From Candidatus Pelagibacter sp. (GTDB taxonomy: Bacteria > Pseudomonadota > Alphaproteobacteria > Pelagibacterales > Pelagibacteraceae): a stretch of DNA of 25,472 bases. The position numbers were made by a program, and so were the translations under genes. The notes below the pieces were generated by a model. That model ran no database searches. It was given only the letters and a program-made list of their open reading frames with translations, and was not told where the DNA came from. The stretch's first letter is position 1. The number at the start of each line of letters is the position of its first letter. The stretch spans positions 1 to 25,472 of the forward strand of contig JADHRH010000004.1 of assembly GCA_016777545.1 (NCBI GenBank), read 5' to 3'. Positions 1 to 7,101 of this stretch are shown here, one piece after another.

Positions 1-199
1 TAGCCTCTGTACCCATGTTACATTTTTGAATTTCAGCAGCTAAATATTTTGTTACTGCTCCTTGGTTTGATTTAGAAGCATTAATTTTCGCACTCTTAGT
101 GTAACCATTGTAAGCAACAACACCTACCGCAGCTAAAATACCTATAATTGCTACAACAACTAGCAATTCAATAAGTGTAAAACCTTTATTATTTTTCAT
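1..199 (-). CDS. pilA: Type IVa major pilin, 5' part only
   Basis: The first 66 codons of a type IV prepilin are visible; the gene runs off the left edge. The protein begins MKNNKGFTLIELLVVVAIIG: a short basic leader, the prepilin peptidase site after Gly6 (G^FTLIE), Glu at mature position 5, then the hydrophobic helix that packs the pilus core and anchors the subunit in the inner membrane before assembly. A Cys occurs about 55 residues into the mature part, possibly one half of the usual pilin disulfide, but the C-terminal half is missing. An AGAGGA Shine-Dalgarno sequence sits at 204-209, the best ribosome binding site among the pilus genes here, as expected for an abundant subunit. It is probably the major pilin because it stands alone, apart from the minor-pilin operon, but a minor pilin cannot be excluded without the rest of the gene. 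Confidence 0.88.
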   Translation of the reverse strand, partial: MKNNKGFTLIELLVVVAIIGILAAVGVVAYNGYTKSAKINASKSNQGAVTKYLAAEIQKCNMGTEA

Positions 200-280
200 A
201 AGTTCCTCTTTAATTAGTTAATTATTTTTTCTGATGAAAATTTATAATAATTTTTGATGAAGTAAACTAAAAATACAGCT

Positions 281-286
281 ATTATA
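281..286 (-). promoter_or_regulatory. Candidate -10 element for the pilin gene
   Basis: On the minus strand this reads TATAAT, a perfect sigma-70 -10 hexamer, about 80 bases upstream of the pilin start codon. No convincing -35 lies 16-18 bases further upstream (the hexamer there reads AACATA). In DNA this AT-rich a TATAAT is not rare, so this is only a candidate. No GG-N10-GC sigma-54 signature was seen in this gap. Confidence 0.3.
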
Positions 287-325
287 GTACAATAACGATC
301 ATCTATGTTCATATTGGGTATTTTT

Positions 326-353
326 TTGACTAGATTAATATTTTAAGTATATA
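326..353 (+). promoter_or_regulatory. Candidate sigma-70 promoter of the STAS/kinase operon
   Basis: TTGACT (326-331) and TATATA (348-353) are separated by 16 bases, a good match to a housekeeping promoter facing the STAS genes. The predicted transcription start falls near 360. That would put the ATG at 353 inside the -10 box and leave the ATG at 365 as the first usable start, giving a nearly leaderless mRNA. Confidence 0.45.
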
Positions 354-364
354 TGTTAAAAACT

Positions 365-649
365 ATGAAATATAAAGTTACAGATAATGAAAATGTAAGT
401 ACTGTTTTTCTTACTGGAGAAATAGATATGGATGTTGCAGATGAGGTAAGAGAAATTGTTTTTCCTTTAATTGATGCTGGAAAAGAAGTTCATTTAAATT
501 TAAAAGATGTACTCTACATGGACTCTTCTGGTATATCGATAATTATAGAAAGCAATCAAAGAGCTCGAGAAAAAAATACTAAAGTTGAACTTAAAGAGGT
601 TAGCCAACCTGTTGAAAAAGTTCTAGCAATGGCAAGAAAGTTTCTATGA
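365..649 (+). CDS. STAS-domain anti-sigma factor antagonist (RsbV/SpoIIAA-like), copy 1
   Basis: A single STAS domain of 94 residues, typical length for stand-alone antagonists. The motif YMDSSGIS contains the conserved Asp-Ser-Ser of the SpoIIAA/RsbV family, in which Ser is phosphorylated by the partner kinase; the unphosphorylated form binds the kinase and frees its target. I chose the ATG at 365 rather than 353 because the product then aligns without gaps with the next gene (MKYKVT.. versus MTYKIT..) and because a promoter-like -10 overlaps 353. It overlaps the following STAS gene by four bases (ATGA), which implies translational coupling. Together with the kinase gene downstream and the PP2C phosphatase at 10793-12139 it completes a partner switch. 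The target protein is not identifiable here. Confidence 0.85.
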   Translation: MKYKVTDNENVSTVFLTGEIDMDVADEVREIVFPLIDAGKEVHLNLKDVLYMDSSGISIIIESNQRAREKNTKVELKEVSQPVEKVLAMARKFL

Positions 650-945
650 CATATAAAATTACAGAAGAAAACAATATAAGTACCATATTTTTAGATGGTG
701 AAATAGATATGGATAAAACGGATGAAGTTAAAGGAGTTATCTTTCCTGTTATCGACTCTGGTAAAAATGTTGCTTTAAATCTAAGTAACGTTCAATACAT
801 GGACTCTTCTGGTATTTCGGTTTTAATAGAAAGTCATCAAAAAGCCCTTGAAAAGGGAACCAAGCTTGTCATTAAAGATGTGAGTAAATCTGTTTTAAAA
901 GTAATCATGATGGCAAAGTTAGAACAAATTTTAAATTTGGAATAA
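646..945 (+). CDS. STAS-domain anti-sigma factor antagonist, copy 2
   Basis: A 99-residue STAS protein, clearly a tandem paralogue of the preceding gene: the two share GEIDMD, the FP.ID.GK block and YMDSSGIS, and look roughly half identical by eye. The predicted phosphoacceptor Ser is kept in both, so neither copy looks degenerate. Its start codon overlaps the stop of copy 1, and the kinase gene begins seven bases after its stop. Two antagonists beside one kinase could compete for it, or one may bind a different partner; the sequence alone does not decide. The C-terminal tail (AKLEQILNLE) differs from copy 1. Confidence 0.85.
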   Translation: MTYKITEENNISTIFLDGEIDMDKTDEVKGVIFPVIDSGKNVALNLSNVQYMDSSGISVLIESHQKALEKGTKLVIKDVSKSVLKVIMMAKLEQILNLE

Positions 946-952
946 ATTAATT

Positions 953-1387
953 ATGAGTTTAGAAAACTTTAATCAATCAGAGAAAAAAGATTTTTTAGTT
1001 AGCTCAGCAAGTTTGAAAGATGTCAGAGCTTTTTCTAGAGATGTTTTTGAAAAATTTAAAATTGATGAAGAGTTAAGAGAAGAGTTAGTTTTAGCAATTG
1101 CTGAAGCTGCACAAAATATAGTTAAACATGCATATAAAGATATGCCTGACACTCAAGATAAAATGGTTGTAAGAATATCTTGTAGTGATGATGTTCTAGA
1201 GATTTCTTTCTTTGATAAAGGTAAACCAGTAGAAAAAAACAAAGTTAAGCATAGAGCGATTGATGATATTAAACCAGGTGGACTAGGAACATTTTTTATT
1301 CAACAAATTATGGATTCAATAAATTTTGAACCAGGAAAAGAGCCCTGGATTAATAATTTAGTTTTAACCAAAAAATTAAAAAATTAA
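953..1387 (+). CDS. Anti-sigma-type serine kinase (RsbW/SpoIIAB-like GHKL ATPase)
   Basis: A 144-residue HATPase_c protein of RsbW size without membrane segments. The N box is at residues 44-60 (EELVLAIAEAAQNIVKHAY, with Glu51 and Asn55 for Mg-ATP), the G1 box is DKGKPV at 88-93 and the G2 box GGLGTFF at 109-115. In this family the protein binds its target, classically a sigma factor, and phosphorylates the STAS antagonist. It is third in a plus-strand operon after the two STAS genes. No sigma factor gene is in the window, so the target could be a distant sigma factor or a non-sigma partner, as in some other partner switches. The gene ends against the convergent pilC: the two TAA stops overlap by four bases (1384-1387), leaving no room for an intergenic terminator. 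Confidence 0.85.
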   Translation: MSLENFNQSEKKDFLVSSASLKDVRAFSRDVFEKFKIDEELREELVLAIAEAAQNIVKHAYKDMPDTQDKMVVRISCSDDVLEISFFDKGKPVEKNKVKHRAIDDIKPGGLGTFFIQQIMDSINFEPGKEPWINNLVLTKKLKN

Positions 1388-2616
1388 TTAATTAAAGCAC
1401 CCACGTTAAATATTGGTGAGTACATAGCTATCATTAAGCCACCAATCATTACGCCCATGAAAACAATCATGATAGGTTCAATTAAAGCAGACATGTTATC
1501 GACTGTAGTATCAAATTCTTCTTCATAATAAGCAGATACTGAATTAAACATTTCATCTAATTGACCTGTTTGTTCCCCAACAGAAATTAATTGACTAAAA
1601 GTTGGTGGGAAGAGTGGTTCTTTTAAAAAAAGTTTTGTTAAGGTATCACCAGAGAACACACCTTTTTTTACACTCTCTAGTGCATCCGTTATCACATCAT
1701 TATTACTAACTGATTTTGCAATTTCTAAACTCTCTAATAAATTTACACCAGCTGCACTTAAATTACCCAAAATCAATGCAATTCTTGCTAGTAGAGATTT
1801 TAAAATCATATCTCCAAAAATGGGTAGTTTTAAAATTTGTTTATGCCATCTAAAACGAATTGCAGCATTTCTTTTTACAATAAAATTAAACCCGAAATAT
1901 CCACCTATTCCACCAAACAGAATTACTTTTCCGCCTGTACCACTTAAAAAATCACTCATTGCCATGATGGTTGCTGTTGCAGCAGGTAATTCTAAGCCCA
2001 TTCCATCGTACATTTTTGCAAATACTGGAACTACTTTAATCAACATAAAAGCACTTACAGTAATCGCTACTGTAAACATGATCGCTGGATACATTAAAGC
2101 ACCCTTAATTTTTTTCTTAATCTTTTCTTTTTTCTCTAGTGAATCTACTATTTTAAGTAAAAATACATCTAGCTTACCACTTGCTTCACCAGCTTTAATC
2201 AAGTTGACATAAATATTATCAAAATATTGTGGATATTTTTCAAAACATTTTGATAAGTTCACACCCCCTTCTAAACTTTTTCTAATATCTTCTATAATGT
2301 CTTTAAGAGCAGGACTTTCTAATTGATCTCTTAACATTATTAAAACCTGCAAAATAGGTAAGCCCGCCTTAACCATGGTTGCAAATTGCTTTGAGAATAT
2401 AAGAATTTCTTCTACTTTAACTTTTTTTTTACCAAAAAGAGAGGAGCCACCTGATTTTTTTTTTGCTTCACCTTTTTTTTTCTTAGACCTAATTATATTG
2501 GTAATTATTATTTTTTTTTCTTTTAATAAATGAGAAGCTTCATCAAGGTTGATTGCCTCAATATCTCCTTCTACATATTTACCTTCGGATATTCCTTTAT
2601 AAGTAAAAGCTTCCAT
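1384..2616 (-). CDS. pilC: Type IV pilus inner-membrane platform protein PilC (GspF family)
   Basis: A 410-residue protein, normal for PilC, which forms the inner-membrane platform on which the PilB and PilT motors act. Two T2SSF repeats lie at about residues 71-196 and 274-400; membrane helices are visible near 173-196, 230-247 and 380-400. Family motifs include FSKQFATMVKAGLPILQVL (75-93) and ISVGEQTGQLDEM (344-356). Residues 45-66 form a Lys-rich linker between the N-terminal segment (MEAFTYKGIS) and the first repeat. It is the last gene of the pilM-pilC operon, two bases after the pilB stop. Its own stop codon overlaps that of the convergent kinase gene. Confidence 0.95.
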   Translation of the reverse strand: MEAFTYKGISEGKYVEGDIEAINLDEASHLLKEKKIIITNIIRSKKKKGEAKKKSGGSSLFGKKKVKVEEILIFSKQFATMVKAGLPILQVLIMLRDQLESPALKDIIEDIRKSLEGGVNLSKCFEKYPQYFDNIYVNLIKAGEASGKLDVFLLKIVDSLEKKEKIKKKIKGALMYPAIMFTVAITVSAFMLIKVVPVFAKMYDGMGLELPAATATIMAMSDFLSGTGGKVILFGGIGGYFGFNFIVKRNAAIRFRWHKQILKLPIFGDMILKSLLARIALILGNLSAAGVNLLESLEIAKSVSNNDVITDALESVKKGVFSGDTLTKLFLKEPLFPPTFSQLISVGEQTGQLDEMFNSVSAYYEEEFDTTVDNMSALIEPIMIVFMGVMIGGLMIAMYSPIFNVGALIN

Positions 2617-2618
2617 TT

Positions 2619-4370
2619 TTATTCGCCTGAAAGAATTCTCTCATACTCTCTAAAATTAAGCTCACCAGATGCAATCATTCTTCTACCCATATCTTGCATC
2701 GTTCTAAACCCTTCCTTAATTGCTATTTCTCTTAACTCAGGAGTGGTTGCTTGTTTTAAAATAGCTTCTTTAATTGGTTTTGAGACCACTAAGATTTCAT
2801 AAATACCTTGTCGACCTTTGTAACCGGTGTCACTACATTTTGCACAACCTTTACCTTTGATAGCTTTTACTTTTGAAGCGTCTTCATCAGTAAAACCCAT
2901 ATCTTTAAGAACTTTAGCATTAACGTCATCATCAGGCACTCTACAATCTTTACAATTTTTTCTAGCTAGTCTTTGAGCTACAACAAGTTGGCAGGCAGCA
3001 CTTATTAAATAATCAGGTGTCCCCATGTTTTGTAATCTAGTAATAGTACTTGGAGCATCATTAGTGTGTAACGTGCTAAATACTAAGTGACCTGTAAGAG
3101 CAGCCTTTAATCCGATATCAACTGTTTCTTTATCCCTCATCTCACCAACTAGAATAATTTCAGGGTCTTGTCTTAAAAAAGATCTTAAGGCTTTAGCAAA
3201 AGTAAAACCAATATCATCTTTAATTTGTACTTGTCCTACACCATCTAATTCATATTCTACAGGATCTTCAGCTGTTAAAATATTTAAATGGGGCTGACTT
3301 ACTTCTTTTAAAATACTATATAACGTTGTTGATTTCCCAGATCCTGTAGGTCCAGTTACCAAAATTAATCCCTGACTACTGTGAATTCCTTTTCTTAGAC
3401 TTTCTAAATCTTGCTTTTCAAAATTTAATTGTTCAAGGGTAATATCTCCCGCGTCTTTGTTAAGAATACGCATAACAATTCTCTCATTATTTGCCGTAGG
3501 TAAAATTGATAAACGTAAATCAACTACTTTATTACCCATTTTAAAATTAATGGCTCCATCTTGTGGCAATCTTCTTTCTGCAATATCTAATTTACCCATA
3601 ATTTTAAATCGAGTAACTACTGCCCCGTAATTGTCATGCAGAAACTGTCTATAAGATTCTTGTTCTTGAAGCATACCGTCTAATCGATATCTTACTCTTG
3701 AACTAAATCTGTAAGGCTCTATATGAATATCACTAACACCCATTTTAATTGCATCTGCTACCACCGCTGTACTAAATTTTATTACCTCTGACTCATTTTC
3801 AATTGCTTCAATATCTTCTTCTGGTTTATTGTCTAAAACTTCCCCTGCATCTCCTAAATCTGTTTCAAAAGTTTTTGTTTTTCTCCTATTCTCATTTCGA
3901 ATTGACGCAATAGTTACTTCATCTGTTTCACTTGATAATCTCTCGATATATTGAGAAATATCACTTATTTTTGCAGCATGAAGTTCTATGTTTTTTTTTG
4001 TAATAGCTTTCAAATTTCGCATCAATCCCAATTTTGAACTGTCTGGGATTGCCATGTGTAAAGTTTTTCCATCAATTTTAAATGGTGCTACAAAATTCAT
4101 CTTAATATAGTTTGATGGTAAAACTGTTTTTACTTCTTCAGTAATTTCAACTGACTTTAGATCAATTATTTCTAGATTTTGTTCTTTAATTAATAAATCA
4201 ATTATTTTTTTTTCATCAGTAAGCTTTAATTCAAATATTGCATCAATTTGAGATTTATTGTTTTCAATGCTTACTTTTTTAATATCTATTAAATCTTTTC
4301 CAGAAATAATGTCATTATCAATTAAGACATTAACTAAATTAATTTCACTCTCTCTACTTATTTTAAACAT
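2619..4370 (-). CDS. pilB: Type IV pilus extension ATPase PilB (GspE family)
   Basis: A 583-residue hexameric motor ATPase that powers pilus polymerisation from the cytoplasm. Visible motifs: Walker A GPTGSGKST (340-348), Asp box (AEDPVEYEL, 367-375), Walker B IILVGEMRD (405-413), His box GHLVFSTLHTND (427-438), and a zinc-binding set Cys473, Cys476, Cys509, Cys512. The first 150 residues form the N-terminal GspE/MshEN-type region, but I could not recognise the repeated arginine-rich cyclic-di-GMP motif of MshE. The start codon overlaps the secretin stop by one base (TAATG) and pilC follows two bases downstream. The CxxC-N32-CxxC element separates it from PilT-type ATPases such as the one at 22392-23405. 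Confidence 0.95.
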   Translation of the reverse strand: MFKISRESEINLVNVLIDNDIISGKDLIDIKKVSIENNKSQIDAIFELKLTDEKKIIDLLIKEQNLEIIDLKSVEITEEVKTVLPSNYIKMNFVAPFKIDGKTLHMAIPDSSKLGLMRNLKAITKKNIELHAAKISDISQYIERLSSETDEVTIASIRNENRRKTKTFETDLGDAGEVLDNKPEEDIEAIENESEVIKFSTAVVADAIKMGVSDIHIEPYRFSSRVRYRLDGMLQEQESYRQFLHDNYGAVVTRFKIMGKLDIAERRLPQDGAINFKMGNKVVDLRLSILPTANNERIVMRILNKDAGDITLEQLNFEKQDLESLRKGIHSSQGLILVTGPTGSGKSTTLYSILKEVSQPHLNILTAEDPVEYELDGVGQVQIKDDIGFTFAKALRSFLRQDPEIILVGEMRDKETVDIGLKAALTGHLVFSTLHTNDAPSTITRLQNMGTPDYLISAACQLVVAQRLARKNCKDCRVPDDDVNAKVLKDMGFTDEDASKVKAIKGKGCAKCSDTGYKGRQGIYEILVVSKPIKEAILKQATTPELREIAIKEGFRTMQDMGRRMIASGELNFREYERILSGE

Positions 4371-5926
4371 TATAAAATTCTTGGAGCGATAAATACCAAT
4401 AACTCGTTCATTGTATCAGAATTTGATTTTCCACTCAGTACTTTTCCTAGAATTGGTACTTTTGACGTTCCTGGAACACCTTGTCTATTATTCGCTACGT
4501 TATTTTTTTTAATACCACCAATTACAACTATATCTCCATCAGCTACTAATAATTTTGTATTTATCTCCATTTTATTTACACCTACTGATGCTGCACTTGA
4601 TCTATTTGGAGTATCATTGTTTACTTGAATTGAAAGCATGACGTTTCCATCACCTATGATATTGGGAGTTACTATCAGTTTTAATGATGCATCAACTGGT
4701 TTATCTTCTCCTTCTCCACCATCAATATAAATTGTTTCACCCTGATTAATACTTGCTTGTTGATTATCTAATGTAAATAATTTCGGATTAGATACTGTTT
4801 TTGATAAGCCTTGAGCTTCTAAAAAATCAAGTTCAAGTTTTAAAACAGCTGAACCTGTTTTTTTCAATATTCCAATTCCACTTGTTGCAGCAGCAGACCC
4901 AAAGTTTACTAAATTATCTGTTCCAGCACCGCTTGTAAAAGCACCTGTTGAATCAGATAATGCAGCCCCTGATCCTGATGCAGCTCCTACACTACTACCT
5001 CCTTGTGTACCACCCATTCTTAAACTTTTTCTTGTGTAAGCAGCCCCAAGTCTTTTTCCTAAACTTTGCTCAAATGTTGAGGTTGCTTCGACTATAAAAG
5101 CTTCTATTAAAACTTGTTTTGTTCTTTTATCAATTTCTCGAATAACTTTATCAACGATATCTAAATCTTTCTCTTTACCTCTAACAATAATTGATCTTGT
5201 GGTTGCTTCTTCCGTTACTTGTATTGGTATAAAATTCCCATTCGTTCCAACAGATGTAAATAATTCTGTGATTGTGGCTTTAGCTTCTGATGGGGTTATA
5301 TAATAAAGTCTAAAAATTTCTGAAATAATTGGTTCTACTGAATCTTCTAATTCAACTTTTTTCTTAACTGCTGAAGCTCTCGCTGATTTATAACCTTCTT
5401 GTGACGTTAGATTAGCAGGAGTTGAAACTCTAATAATATTACTTGCTACATCTATATCTGCTGCATAATTTTTTAAATCTAATAATGCATTAAATGCTTT
5501 ATCCCATGGAACATTATCTAACTCTGCACTTATTGATCCTGCCACATCGTCACCTACTAAAATATTAATTTGACCAACTTCAGACATTAATTTCATTGCT
5601 TCTTTAAAATCTAAAGCTTGAAATTTAAAAGAAACATTTTGTTTTAAAGATTTGAAATCTTCTGAAATTAATAAATAATTTCTCTCTTTAACAGATGATA
5701 TTTGTTTTCTTTTTTTAAGCTTAATGACATCACCTTCAGCAGGAGTTGGTCCCATTTCTACACTTTTTTCAACCTCTTGTTTTCCAGTTTTCTTGATATC
5801 AGTTTTTATTAGTGGGGTGTCGTGTTTAAAAGAACCGGTGTTTTTAGCAAATTTTTCAGCACAACCTGTTAAAAAAATAAATAAGAAGGGTAAAATTAAA
5901 AATGATATTTTGTTTTTAAATTTCAT
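4370..5926 (-). CDS. pilQ: Outer-membrane secretin with lipoprotein signal (PilQ/MshL-like)
   Basis: A 518-residue secretin, the gated outer-membrane channel for the pilus. It begins with a lipoprotein signal peptide ending in LTGC (Cys22). An STN/N0 domain lies around 98-165 (FKFQALDFKEAMKLM), an N1/NolW-type domain around 205-265, and the secretin core from 270 to the end (QVLIEAFIVEAT; VSNPKLFTLDNQQASI; DGDIVVIGGIKK; VPILGKVL; ELLVFIAPRIL). Residues 303-352 are an unusually Gly/Ser/Ala-rich insertion inside the core. There is no AMIN peptidoglycan-binding domain. Lipidation and short length resemble MshL or BfpB more than Pseudomonas PilQ, but the pilMNOP neighbours identify the system. 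Lipidation may remove the need for a separate pilotin. Confidence 0.92.
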   Translation of the reverse strand: MKFKNKISFLILPFLFIFLTGCAEKFAKNTGSFKHDTPLIKTDIKKTGKQEVEKSVEMGPTPAEGDVIKLKKRKQISSVKERNYLLISEDFKSLKQNVSFKFQALDFKEAMKLMSEVGQINILVGDDVAGSISAELDNVPWDKAFNALLDLKNYAADIDVASNIIRVSTPANLTSQEGYKSARASAVKKKVELEDSVEPIISEIFRLYYITPSEAKATITELFTSVGTNGNFIPIQVTEEATTRSIIVRGKEKDLDIVDKVIREIDKRTKQVLIEAFIVEATSTFEQSLGKRLGAAYTRKSLRMGGTQGGSSVGAASGSGAALSDSTGAFTSGAGTDNLVNFGSAAATSGIGILKKTGSAVLKLELDFLEAQGLSKTVSNPKLFTLDNQQASINQGETIYIDGGEGEDKPVDASLKLIVTPNIIGDGNVMLSIQVNNDTPNRSSAASVGVNKMEINTKLLVADGDIVVIGGIKKNNVANNRQGVPGTSKVPILGKVLSGKSNSDTMNELLVFIAPRIL

Positions 5927-5928
5927 AA

Positions 5929-6435
5929 TTATTTTGTTCTTTCTGTAATTTTATTATTAAAATTTATCACTAAAAGAGAGTTTTCATTTTTTTCAAAAAC
6001 TGCTTCTCTATTGTTAAGTCCAACTAATTTTACTCCAGGACTTAATTCTTCAAACTTAGCTAAAGTAATTATATTTCCACTTGAATTAATTAGAGATACG
6101 AACCCATCATCATTTGCAGAGGTCATTATCCCAACTAATTTAAACTTATATAAGCTCATTTCATTTTGTGCCTCTTCTGGATTACTTGATACAATTGTAT
6201 TACCACCAGTTAATGAACTATCTCCAGCAAAAGGATCGTTTAATGGAAGAGGTTCTTCATCATTAATCTCTGATGAAATATTTGATTGTGAATTTGCCTG
6301 TTTTTCTTTGATCTTTTTATTTATCTCTTTAGCTTTATCAATAATGTTTTGCTCTTTATCATGACTATCAGCCATGGAAACTTTTGATAGCAGCATAAAG
6401 AATACTGAAATAATGATTATTTTAAAAAAATTCAT
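5929..6435 (-). CDS. pilP: Type IV pilus alignment protein PilP, without a lipobox
   Basis: A 168-residue periplasmic protein between pilO and the secretin, the standard pilP position. It has an N-terminal signal sequence (hydrophobic residues 5-19, likely cleavage after SMA at 20-22), a charged, probably flexible linker (about 25-85), and a C-terminal beta-rich domain (about 93-162, YKFKLVGIMTSANDDGFVSL and VGLNNREAVFEKN) that matches the PilP/GspC homology-region pattern contacting the secretin N0 domain. Unlike classical PilP there is no Cys at the signal cleavage site, so it cannot be lipid-anchored; it may be soluble or held by an uncleaved helix. The gene overlaps pilO by 14 bases and ends two bases before the secretin gene. 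Confidence 0.85.
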   Translation of the reverse strand: MNFFKIIIISVFFMLLSKVSMADSHDKEQNIIDKAKEINKKIKEKQANSQSNISSEINDEEPLPLNDPFAGDSSLTGGNTIVSSNPEEAQNEMSLYKFKLVGIMTSANDDGFVSLINSSGNIITLAKFEELSPGVKLVGLNNREAVFEKNENSLLVINFNNKITERTK

Positions 6436-7099
6436 TTGGTAACCCCACTATTGTTAACGTACCTTTTACTTTTATCGCTCCAGTTGCATTCCCTTTTACC
6501 ACCTGAATAGACTCTTTGTCAAAGTTTAACATTTTGTTAGAAAGCGATAGAGCTCTTTTAAATTTAATGTAACCAATAAAATTACCATCAATTTCAAAAT
6601 CAACAGGGATCAAATAATAGGCAATATTTGCAACATTTTTAACTTGGTTGTTTTTCTTTTTTTCCGTTTTTTTACCGTCTGCTTGGGCTAAGGCTTGTGC
6701 TTTTAATACTTCTTGAATTATCTTTTTTTCAATTCTAGTGATTACTAGATCATTTTGTCCAGCGTATTCACTTAATGTTTGATAAAGACCCTCTACTTCA
6801 GCTTTAGAATGAAACAAGCTAGAGTATTTTTCATAATCAGGCTTAAGTTTTTTAATTCTTGCTCTCATTGAATAAATTTCAGAAGTAAATTTTGCAGTTT
6901 CTTGTATTTTTAAATTCATGTCGTCCAATTTAGCTTTTCTAGACTCAACCATTGGATTTAAAATTGCGTAATAAACTATTAAGAAAAAAACGATTGCACC
7001 AAAGATTATTCCTATTTTTATAAGAGTTTTTTTATCAGCTAATTTTGTAATCTGATCCTTGATGTCAGACATATTAATATTTTTTAAATCTATATCCAT
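6422..7099 (-). CDS. pilO: Type IV pilus inner-membrane alignment protein PilO
   Basis: A 225-residue bitopic protein. A short cytoplasmic N-terminus precedes a membrane helix at about residues 32-51 (IGIIFGAIVFFLIVYYAILN), followed by a periplasmic coiled-coil-like stretch (about 55-110) and a small alpha/beta domain (about 145-225, IPVDFEIDGNFIGYIKFKRAL). This is the PilO layout; PilO pairs with PilN in the periplasm and joins PilP to the secretin. A Lys-rich insertion (KKTEKKKNNQVK) precedes the C-terminal domain. It lies two bases after the pilM::pilN fusion and overlaps pilP by 14 bases, so the order is the classic M-N-O-P-Q. Confidence 0.9.
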   Translation of the reverse strand: MDIDLKNINMSDIKDQITKLADKKTLIKIGIIFGAIVFFLIVYYAILNPMVESRKAKLDDMNLKIQETAKFTSEIYSMRARIKKLKPDYEKYSSLFHSKAEVEGLYQTLSEYAGQNDLVITRIEKKIIQEVLKAQALAQADGKKTEKKKNNQVKNVANIAYYLIPVDFEIDGNFIGYIKFKRALSLSNKMLNFDKESIQVVKGNATGAIKVKGTLTIVGLPNEFF

Positions 7100-7101
7100 T
7101 G

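Noticed and set aside
1820..2212. Plus-strand ORF of 130 codons inside pilC
   Set aside because: Antisense shadow of a well-supported gene; no family resemblance and composition typical of the reverse strand of a membrane protein gene.
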